A stretch of 7,324 bases of DNA from NCBI GenBank assembly GCA_002396325.1, contig DGXM01000116.1, positions 1 to 7,324 of the forward strand, read 5' to 3'. This stretch comes from Treponema sp. UBA4232 (GTDB lineage: Bacteria > Spirochaetota > Spirochaetia > Treponematales > Treponemataceae). A model generated the notes under the pieces. That model made no database searches and was not told the origin of the DNA. It saw only the letters and a program-made list of their open reading frames with translations. This document shows, piece by piece, positions 1 to 5,313 of this stretch; the first letter of the stretch is position 1, and the number at the start of each line of letters is the position of its first letter. Position numbers and translations under genes: made by a program.

Positions 1-846
1 CAGAAAGTGAGGCCTCTTCTTTCTCAAAGTCCCAACCGCTGTCTTCCCGTGGTTGATGACGACAACAAAGTGATCGGTATGATTTCCGAAACGGATTTGC
101 TTCACGAGCCGAACATCCAGGTGATTCTTGTGGACCACAACGAACCGACGCAGGCCATCGAAGGAGTTGAGCATTTCATCATCCAGGAGATTATCGATCA
201 CCACCGCATAAACACATTCACCACGAGGTATCCGATAACACTCATCAACAAGCCGGTCGGATCAACGAGCACCATAATCAGCAATATGTTCCGCGAAAAC
301 CGGCTCCCTATCCCCAAGCACATTGCCTCTCTTCTTTTGTGCGGTATTCTGAGCGACACACTGATTCTTCAGAGCGCAACCACCACCGAGTACGACATTC
401 TTACCGCGGAATACCTTAGCAGCATTGTTGACATTGACATTCAGGCACTTGGAAACGACATAATCCACTCGGGAAGCCACATTGGAAACCGCAAGGCATC
501 CGAAGTGATTCATCAGGATATGAAGGATTACACAGAGGGCAAATTGAAGTTTACCGTGAGCCAGATTGAGGTTGACTCCACTTCCGAGATTCTGAAACGC
601 AAACAGGAGTTTCTGGATGAGCTTGAAGCTGCCCGCCGGGCACAGGGAAATCTTTTCAACGCGCTTCTTGTAACCGACATCACTCAGCTAAGCTCAATCA
701 TGCTCCTTGCAAGCGACCCCAGTTTCGAGCAGGTAGTGAATCTTCCGCAGCAGTCCGAGCACATTTATTATATGAAGAACATTGTGAGCCGCAAAAAGCA
801 GCTTATTCCGCTTCTCACGGATTTGCTTTCTGCGGTTGAACAGTGA
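1..846 (+). CDS. ppaC: Manganese-dependent (family II) inorganic pyrophosphatase with CBS insert, C-terminal part
   Basis: This is the C-terminal 281 codons of a cytoplasmic enzyme that hydrolyses pyrophosphate to phosphate. The frame is open to base 1, so the true start lies outside the window and the GTG at base 7 is an internal Val codon. Residues 1-34 of the visible part are the end of a CBS domain (LPVVDDDNKVIGMISETDLL). The family II catalytic core then resumes: VDHNE at 44-48, IIDHH at 64-68, PVGST at 85-89 and GILSDT at 115-120. The C-terminal DHHA2 domain follows, with the substrate-binding SRKKQ motif at 263-267. A CBS domain directly before VILVDHNE is the arrangement of CBS-containing family II pyrophosphatases, in which adenine nucleotides bound to the CBS pair modulate activity; that regulation is known for the family and is not visible here. 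The gene converges on guaA, whose stop is 3 bases away. The other DHH-family phosphoesterases fit less well because of SRKKQ. Confidence 0.9.
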   Translation, partial: QKVRPLLSQSPNRCLPVVDDDNKVIGMISETDLLHEPNIQVILVDHNEPTQAIEGVEHFIIQEIIDHHRINTFTTRYPITLINKPVGSTSTIISNMFRENRLPIPKHIASLLLCGILSDTLILQSATTTEYDILTAEYLSSIVDIDIQALGNDIIHSGSHIGNRKASEVIHQDMKDYTEGKLKFTVSQIEVDSTSEILKRKQEFLDELEAARRAQGNLFNALLVTDITQLSSIMLLASDPSFEQVVNLPQQSEHIYYMKNIVSRKKQLIPLLTDLLSAVEQ

Positions 847-849
847 ATC

Positions 850-2730
850 TTATTCCCAGCCGAAGGTTGCCGGCGGCTTGTTGGTGAGGTCGAAGAAAAC
901 AGCGTCCACATAGGGCAGTTCCGCAATCTTCTTTACAATCGCCTTCAAGTCGTCCTGAGGGAGCCATGCGAATCTTGCGGTCATCACGTCTTCGGAGCAG
1001 AGTGGTCTGAGCACGATGCTGCAGTGATTCCTGCTTGATGCATACGGCAGATTGATTGTAAGGTGCTGGAAGATTTTGTCATACCAGCCGTTTGCATGCA
1101 GGGCTGTGAGCACAATGTTGTCTGCTTCGCGGGTCTGGTCCAATCTTTCCTTGTCACAGTAGCCTTCCTGAAGTTTCATGTCCGAAATCTTTACAAGCGG
1201 ATTCTGGTACAGGCGGATTATCGTACGGTTGATGTAGGTTGCCGCATTTGTGATTGTTGACGAGGCTTTTTCCAGTTTTTCCCATTTTCCCGGAAGATGA
1301 TAAAATCCTTCGCCTTCGTGACTGAACGTGAGGACTGAAGGAAAACGGTAAGTGCGGAAATCACCCTGCACACCCACGGAGCGTACCGGAAGAACGGACT
1401 TCACCAAATCCTGTGAACAGTGCTCGCAGAACATGTCGAGTTTGATTTCTTCAAGTTCTTTTTTTGCCTTTGCATATTCATCGCGGTCTTTTTCCGAAAC
1501 GGTTCCGTCTGAACAAAGCACATTTATGCTGAGTCCCGGGCCTGGGAAAGGATGGCGCATCACAAGGTCGTCCTCAAGCCCGAGTTTCTTTCCCATGCGT
1601 CTCACTTCGTCTTTGTACAAATCTTTGAGCGGTTCGATGATGAGACCTTTTTCGATGAGCTTTTGAATTCCGTCCACACGGTTGTGGTGGGTTTTAATCA
1701 CTTTGGAATTCTTTGTCCCTCCGCTTTCAATAATGTCGGGATAAAGCGTGCCCTGCGCGAGCATCCATTTGTCTTCATCCAAGTGCTGGCGTGAAACCAC
1801 ATCGTTTCTGACACTGATGAAATTTTCCCCGACGGCCATTCTTTTTTTCTGCGGATCGGTCAGATGGTACACAGCATTCAGAAAAGATTCGCTTGCGTCC
1901 TCGACAATGAAATTCGTAAATCCGTGGGAGCGGTATGCCTGCGCAACATTGGCACTTTCGTTTTTCCGCATAAAGCCGTTGTCGATGTGGAGTCCAAGAA
2001 CCCGTTCCTGTCCGAGGGCTTTGTTTAAAAGTGCAAAGGCAACCGTTGAGTCGACTCCGCCGCTTAAAAAGAGAAGCACGTTTTTGTCTCCGGCCTGAGT
2101 TTTGATTTCCTCGATTATATGGTTGAGCACAGTGTCTTCGTCCCAGTTTTTTTCCATTTTGCAGATGTGCGCAAAGTTTTCAAAAATCCTGTTTCCTTCA
2201 AGGGTGTCTTTCACTTCGCAATGGCACTGAAGACTGAATCTTTTTTTCTGAAGATTTTGGAGAGCCGCATACGGACAGTCTTTCGTTGTTCCAATCACTT
2301 CGAATCCTGAGCCGGGGGTAAGGACTGCATCCTGATGACTCATCCAAACCTGTGTTGAAAGCGAGACTCCTTCGAAAAGCGGTGATTTTTTTCCTGCATC
2401 GGTCTGTTCCAACTGTGCGAAACCGAATTCCCCCACATCCGCCTTTCCGACTTTTCCACCGCAGCAGACTGCCATAAGCTGATGTCCGTAGCAAAGTCCG
2501 AGTATCGGAACGTCAATTTCAAGATTTTTTGAATTGAACTCCGGAACATTTTCATCGTAAACAGAAGCCGGTCCTCCGCTCAGAATGACTCCCTTCACGT
2601 TTTCCATGGACGAAACATCGGCGGAAGGCAGGGCAATTTCGGAATAATATCCCATCATACGAAGACGCTTCGCAATCAGATGCGCGTACTGCGAACCAAA
2701 ATCCAAAACAACAATCTTGTTTCTTGACAT
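850..2730 (-). CDS. guaA: GMP synthase (glutamine-hydrolysing), long eukaryote-like form
   Basis: The enzyme converts XMP, ATP and glutamine to GMP, AMP, pyrophosphate and glutamate, the last step of de novo GMP synthesis in the cytoplasm. The N-terminal class I glutamine amidotransferase domain (about 1-190) has the oxyanion strand SGGP at 51-54, nucleophile Cys80 in GLCYGHQ, and His170 and Glu172. The ATP-pyrophosphatase domain follows, with the P-loop SGGVDS at 223-228, GGTKNSKVIKTHHN at 337-350 and FPGPG at 395-399. The C-terminal dimerisation-type domain contains LPVRSVGVQGD (447-457) and ends in KPPATFGWE. At 626 residues it is about 100 longer than the usual bacterial protein of about 510-525. 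The extra length lies between VRSVGVQGD and the C-terminus and resembles the long form typified by human GMPS. The strand normally read as QFHPEV is QCHCEV here (168-173): the His and Glu remain but Cys flanks both. The start is supported by AGGGAG six bases upstream, and a probable promoter precedes it. The assignment is secure; the unusual length and Cys residues are seen directly. Confidence 0.97.
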   Translation of the reverse strand: MSRNKIVVLDFGSQYAHLIAKRLRMMGYYSEIALPSADVSSMENVKGVILSGGPASVYDENVPEFNSKNLEIDVPILGLCYGHQLMAVCCGGKVGKADVGEFGFAQLEQTDAGKKSPLFEGVSLSTQVWMSHQDAVLTPGSGFEVIGTTKDCPYAALQNLQKKRFSLQCHCEVKDTLEGNRIFENFAHICKMEKNWDEDTVLNHIIEEIKTQAGDKNVLLFLSGGVDSTVAFALLNKALGQERVLGLHIDNGFMRKNESANVAQAYRSHGFTNFIVEDASESFLNAVYHLTDPQKKRMAVGENFISVRNDVVSRQHLDEDKWMLAQGTLYPDIIESGGTKNSKVIKTHHNRVDGIQKLIEKGLIIEPLKDLYKDEVRRMGKKLGLEDDLVMRHPFPGPGLSINVLCSDGTVSEKDRDEYAKAKKELEEIKLDMFCEHCSQDLVKSVLPVRSVGVQGDFRTYRFPSVLTFSHEGEGFYHLPGKWEKLEKASSTITNAATYINRTIIRLYQNPLVKISDMKLQEGYCDKERLDQTREADNIVLTALHANGWYDKIFQHLTINLPYASSRNHCSIVLRPLCSEDVMTARFAWLPQDDLKAIVKKIAELPYVDAVFFDLTNKPPATFGWE

Positions 2731-2736
2731 CAGCTA

Positions 2737-2742
2737 CTCCCT
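2737..2742 (-). promoter_or_regulatory. Shine-Dalgarno site of guaA
   Basis: On the minus strand AGGGAG lies six bases before the ATG at 2730. Its good match and spacing fix the guaA start at MSRNKIVVLDFG, which is also where GuaA proteins normally begin. Confidence 0.75.
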
Positions 2743-2759
2743 GTAAAATTGGTGTGGAG

Positions 2760-2768
2760 ATTGTATCA
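2760..2768 (-). promoter_or_regulatory. Probable extended -10 promoter for guaA
   Basis: The 64-base gap between the upstream YihY-family gene and guaA holds TGATACAAT on the minus strand, an extended -10 element (TG-N-TACAAT). No good -35 sits at the normal distance: a TTGACG is present but only 10 bases upstream. Transcription from here would start near 2753 and give a leader of roughly 20-25 bases. It would let guaA be expressed independently of the upstream signalling genes. No terminator-like hairpin is seen in this gap, so read-through from upstream is also likely. This is a pattern match only. Confidence 0.4.
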
Positions 2769-2794
2769 TAAATCCCGTCAAAAGAAAAGCCCTG

Positions 2795-4105
2795 TCATTC
2801 GTGGCCTTCGTTTGCACGGTAGAAGCGGGCAAAGTATTTGCTTATGCGGGACATTGCCTTTGCGCTTACCTTGGGATTTTTTTCGAGGAGTGAATAAAAG
2901 ACTTCCTCAGAAATGCGGACTAGTTTTACATCGGTCTGTGCCGTCGCATTTTCTTTTCTTTGTTGGTCAAGTATGCAGGCTTCCTCTCCGAAAAAACTTC
3001 CGCTGTTGAAAAACACAACGTTGTTCGGACGGGAAATTTTTACTGTGCCCGATGCAATGTAAAATGTACAGTTTCCTTTGTCGCCTTCTTTGTAAATGGT
3101 TTCGCCTTTTTTCAGTGAGATTGAATTTCCCGCCTTCCGCATAAGGGCTCTTGGTTTCAGGAAAAGGAGACGCTTGAATGTGGCCCAGAGACTTGTGTTG
3201 TTCCTGTCGGGCAGAAGATAAAGTTCGCTTATGAGAAGTGTGTCGAAATACTGATGCACGAAAACAAATTCTGCGAAGAAAAGAAAAATCACAAAGAAGA
3301 AAAACACTTCCATCAAAAGAACGATTGTGTTGCTGAGCACGCCGTAAACAAAGTTGTAATTGTTCAGATTGATGAAAATGCCCATAAGTTTTTGGAATAA
3401 AATGAACGTGATGGTGCAGAGTGCCGAGGCCAGAATACAGATTGAAAGTTTCGCTTTTGCACGGCTGCCTTCTCTGTAGAAAACCGTCGCAACCATGAAA
3501 ATTATGAAATAAGGCAGCGTTTTGACTATAAGTTCTGTAAACGAGCCTGTCAGACGTGGAAACATTTTCTCAAATTCACCAAGGAAAGATGAATTCCACA
3601 GTGCGTTGAATGTTATTATAAGAAAGATGATTGCGGAAGTTGCCACAATTAAGACGGCTTCAACTGCAAGAACGATGAGCTGACTCAAAAGAGGACGCAC
3701 CGGGGTCTCTGTCCTGAAGACGCAGGAAATGCCGCCCATCACCGAGCTGAAAAATCTGCGGGCCATCCAGATGATGGCAATTCCCAGGACAATTTCGAAG
3801 TTGGTGATTGTTGTAATCTGCTGTATTGATGATGTGACGCTTTCAAGATTCAGAAATGTGACTACGGCTTCGTTGTTTCCGAAAAGCGGATAAATTGTTT
3901 CGGGGGTGGTGTGAAGCACTCTGATTAAGATAACCAGAATGAGCATTATTACCGGAATGAAGGAAAACAGAAATCCAAAGGCACATGCGGAAGCGTATGC
4001 AAAAAGATCGTTTGAGAAAAAAAACAGGAACGTCATGTACGTGCGTTGAAGCATGGTGTTTAGTGAAAAACGCCGGCTTTTCCGCTGTTTTCTTTCGCCG
4101 GACAT
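2795..4105 (-). CDS. YihY/BrkB-family membrane protein fused to a cyclic-nucleotide-binding-like domain
   Basis: This is a 436-residue inner-membrane protein. A basic cytoplasmic N-terminus (1-20) precedes a YihY/BrkB region with hydrophobic segments at about 35-63, 104-116, 142-167, 194-212, 218-240 and 255-285. Family-typical features are the segment FAYASACAFGFLFSFIPVIM and the conserved-looking NFVYGVLSNTIVLLMEVFFF. A linker (290-327) leads to a cNMP-binding (CRP-like) beta-roll at about 328-420: LKKGETIYKEGDKGNCTFYI, ASGTVKISRP, then a phosphate-binding-cassette region at 368-393 starting GSFFGEEA. In a canonical cassette an Arg followed by Ser/Thr-Ala contacts the cyclic phosphate. Here the aligned residues are Glu-Asn-Ala-Thr (385-388), although an Arg lies just before them (383), so cAMP or cGMP binding is doubtful. 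YihY proteins were once called ribonuclease BN, an assignment now dropped; the transported substrate, if any, is unknown. The start codon overlaps the stop of the PilZ gene by one base. The family call is good; the role is unknown. Confidence 0.85.
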   Translation of the reverse strand: MSGERKQRKSRRFSLNTMLQRTYMTFLFFFSNDLFAYASACAFGFLFSFIPVIMLILVILIRVLHTTPETIYPLFGNNEAVVTFLNLESVTSSIQQITTITNFEIVLGIAIIWMARRFFSSVMGGISCVFRTETPVRPLLSQLIVLAVEAVLIVATSAIIFLIITFNALWNSSFLGEFEKMFPRLTGSFTELIVKTLPYFIIFMVATVFYREGSRAKAKLSICILASALCTITFILFQKLMGIFINLNNYNFVYGVLSNTIVLLMEVFFFFVIFLFFAEFVFVHQYFDTLLISELYLLPDRNNTSLWATFKRLLFLKPRALMRKAGNSISLKKGETIYKEGDKGNCTFYIASGTVKISRPNNVVFFNSGSFFGEEACILDQQRKENATAQTDVKLVRISEEVFYSLLEKNPKVSAKAMSRISKYFARFYRANEGHE

Positions 4106-4107
4106 TA
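4103..4107 (-). promoter_or_regulatory. TAATG stop-start overlap coupling the PilZ and YihY genes
   Basis: The PilZ gene stop TAA (4107-4105) and the downstream ATG (4105-4103) share one base. Only a distant, modest purine-rich site (AAGGCGG, about 12 bases upstream) precedes this ATG. Ribosomes finishing the PilZ protein therefore probably reinitiate here, keeping the two products in a fixed ratio. The overlap is seen directly; coupling is inferred. Confidence 0.7.
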
Positions 4108-4974
4108 TTTCGCTGCACCGCCTTTTCTTTCTGAATTGCTTGCTTCGTGGTAGGATTTTCCCAGTTGATTGTAGTCCCTGTCATCGCTTTTTTCACCGCT
4201 GATTGAAAACAGCATATGTTCATGAAGCTGCGAATACACGTATTCCTGAATGGAGTCTTTTATGCCGTTTACTGTTTCGGGAGTAAAAAGTGTGATAAGG
4301 AGCTTCTTGTCGTCACGCTGGTGGATTGCATAGACGATGAAATCAATGATGAACTGCTTTGTGCCGATTTTGAGTGTGGCACCGCGGACTATCATCTTTT
4401 CCTGCACAATGTTTGAATTCGCGGAAGGAAGGACAGCTGCGGCTCCCATTACGCTTATGTCAACAAGCTTCACCTGATGCATTTTGTTGTTTTCATTCCA
4501 GATGAGGACAGATGAGTGGTCGGAAAGACAGTTTGCACGGACGTATTGACGGCGGCCTTTTGCCTTGTGCATTTCAAGGATGTCAAGGAAGGTCTCTGTG
4601 AGTTTCGCCGTGTGACCTTCATTGCGGTGCATTCCAGCCGGAAGACTGAGTCTTTCCATGAAGAATTGTTTTTCCTTGTCGGTGATGCGGTCAGAAAGCA
4701 CTCCGACGATGATTGTTTTAAGAACAGGGTCGTCCTTTAGGTCGTCGATGAAAATGAACCAGCCGAAAAGCGAAAGATGCGCATCAACGTTAATGAACAG
4801 GATTGAGCCCGGATTTTTGCGGAGAATGTTTTTTGCATCACGGAAGTTTTCTATAATGCAGACTTCGTATTCTTTGTTCCGCAGTTCCGGTATGACCATT
4901 GAACGGAATGTATAGTTGGGATTGATGAAAAAAATTTTTTTTCCGTATACAGATTCGTTTTGTGTCTCTGCCAT
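4105..4974 (-). CDS. PilZ-domain protein with degenerate receiver-like N-terminus, putative c-di-GMP receptor
   Basis: This is a 289-residue soluble protein with no signal peptide or membrane segment. The C-terminal half carries a PilZ domain (about 140-250) with both c-di-GMP-contact motifs intact: RRQYVR at 141-146 (the R-x-x-x-R motif) and DISVMG at 172-177 (the D-x-S-x-x-G motif). The N-terminal part (about 12-135) has a receiver-like alternation of strands and helices: KIFFINPN, YEVCIIENF, SILFINVDA, KTIIVGVLSD. The acidic pair normally after strand 1 is replaced by Asn-Pro-Asn and no convincing phosphoacceptor site is present, so phosphorylation is unlikely. A polar tail (about 258-289) ends in GGAAK. 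The probable role is to bind c-di-GMP and act on a partner; spirochaete PilZ proteins have been linked to motility and virulence. The nearest candidate partner is the YihY-cNBD protein encoded directly after it with a one-base overlap. The start is supported by GAGGTG five bases upstream. A run of 8 A and 7 T covers codons 12-16. Confidence 0.85.
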   Translation of the reverse strand: MAETQNESVYGKKIFFINPNYTFRSMVIPELRNKEYEVCIIENFRDAKNILRKNPGSILFINVDAHLSLFGWFIFIDDLKDDPVLKTIIVGVLSDRITDKEKQFFMERLSLPAGMHRNEGHTAKLTETFLDILEMHKAKGRRQYVRANCLSDHSSVLIWNENNKMHQVKLVDISVMGAAAVLPSANSNIVQEKMIVRGATLKIGTKQFIIDFIVYAIHQRDDKKLLITLFTPETVNGIKDSIQEYVYSQLHEHMLFSISGEKSDDRDYNQLGKSYHEASNSERKGGAAK

Positions 4975-4979
4975 CCTGT

Positions 4980-4985
4980 CACCTC
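4980..4985 (-). promoter_or_regulatory. Shine-Dalgarno site of the PilZ gene
   Basis: Minus-strand GAGGTG lies five bases before the ATG at 4974 and supports that start. No strong promoter was found close upstream. A TATAGT (5018-5013) occurs inside the loop of the first hairpin but lacks a good -35 partner. Confidence 0.7.
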
Positions 4986-4998
4986 GTTTTTGTATTGT

Positions 4999-5031
4999 GG
5001 CAACCTCTAAAAACTATAATTTGAGGTTGCC
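4999..5031. repeat. Hairpin 1 of the asnS-PilZ spacer
   Basis: A perfect 9-base inverted repeat, GGCAACCTC (4999-5007) and GAGGTTGCC (5023-5031), is separated by 15 bases. It includes CTCTAAAAACT (5005-5015), which recurs in hairpin 3. It lies only about 15 bases upstream of the PilZ ribosome-binding site, so in the PilZ mRNA it would form a leader hairpin. Confidence 0.7.
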
Positions 5032-5036
5032 GTCGA

Positions 5037-5068
5037 GTTTAAAACCCCGAAATTACGGGCTTTTAAAC
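5037..5068. terminator. Strong palindrome, possible bidirectional terminator
   Basis: GTTTAAAA (5037-5044) pairs with TTTTAAAC (5061-5068), and the inner CCCG (5046-5049) pairs with CGGG (5056-5059), around the 6-base loop AAATTA. One C/C mismatch interrupts the stem. On either strand it reads as an A-run, a short GC stem and a T-run, the form of a bidirectional intrinsic terminator. The T-run is only four bases and the GC stem is short, so termination would be weak. It may separate asnS from the PilZ gene, or be one more member of the local palindrome cluster. Confidence 0.4.
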
Positions 5069-5080
5069 GTCGCATTTTCA

Positions 5081-5115
5081 GAGTTGCCTCTAAAAACTGA
5101 AGTTTTTAGAGACTC
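5081..5115. repeat. Hairpin 3 of the asnS-PilZ spacer (CTCTAAAA family)
   Basis: CTCTAAAAACT (5088-5098) and AGTTTTTAGAG (5101-5111) form an 11-base perfect inverted repeat with two bases between. GAGT (5081-5084) and ACTC (5112-5115) extend the stem beyond a 3-base bulge (TGC). The same plan recurs at 5170-5203, with TCAGAGT-NNN-CTCTAAAA starting 89 bases further on. Confidence 0.75.
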
Positions 5116-5169
5116 CCTTGTGTTATTCCAACTTATTGAAAAACAATGAGTCAAAATACATCATTCTCA

Positions 5170-5203
5170 GAGTCATCTCTAAAACCTCGGATTTTAGAGG
5201 CTC
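5170..5203. repeat. Hairpin 4 of the asnS-PilZ spacer (CTCTAAAA family)
   Basis: CTCTAAAA (5177-5184) pairs with TTTTAGAG (5192-5199) around a 7-base loop. GAG (5170-5172) and CTC (5201-5203) extend the stem past an internal loop (TCAT on one side, G on the other). Loop and inner stem differ from hairpin 3 while the outer arms are kept, as expected for members of one palindrome family. Confidence 0.65.
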
Positions 5204-5240
5204 ACGTTAATGCGGGCCGAAGTGCAGATAAGACACCCCG

Positions 5241-5299
5241 ACCTGCATCGAGTGTTGGTGATTGCAGGTTTTACATGCCGGAAACCGTTGAAACCTGCA
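5241..5299. repeat. Three-part inverted repeat just downstream of asnS
   Basis: TGCAGGTTT (5263-5271) can pair with AAACCTGCA (5291-5299, 9 bases) or with ACCTGCA (5241-5247, 7 bases), but not both at once. It begins 14 bases after the asnS stop in the direction of asnS transcription. Neither hairpin is followed by a T-run, so it is not a standard terminator. A role in asnS mRNA 3'-end stability or in read-through toward the PilZ gene is possible but unproven. Confidence 0.5.
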
Positions 5300-5313
5300 A
5301 GTCTTTAGTTTTG

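Noticed and set aside
840..860. Bidirectional terminator between the pyrophosphatase gene and guaA
   Set aside because: The stops are 3 bases apart and no stem followed by a T-run is visible around the junction.
1063..2494. Several open frames on both strands overlapping guaA
   Set aside because: They are out-of-frame shadows of a well-supported 626-residue GuaA and have no family features.
5013..5041. Promoter for the PilZ gene using TATAGT at 5018-5013
   Set aside because: The best -35 at 17-18 bases matches only three of six positions, and the box sits inside a hairpin loop, so support is too weak.
4975..5313. c-di-GMP riboswitch or T-box leader in the spacer
   Set aside because: No GEMM-type conserved core or T-box sequence was found on either strand; only palindromes are present.
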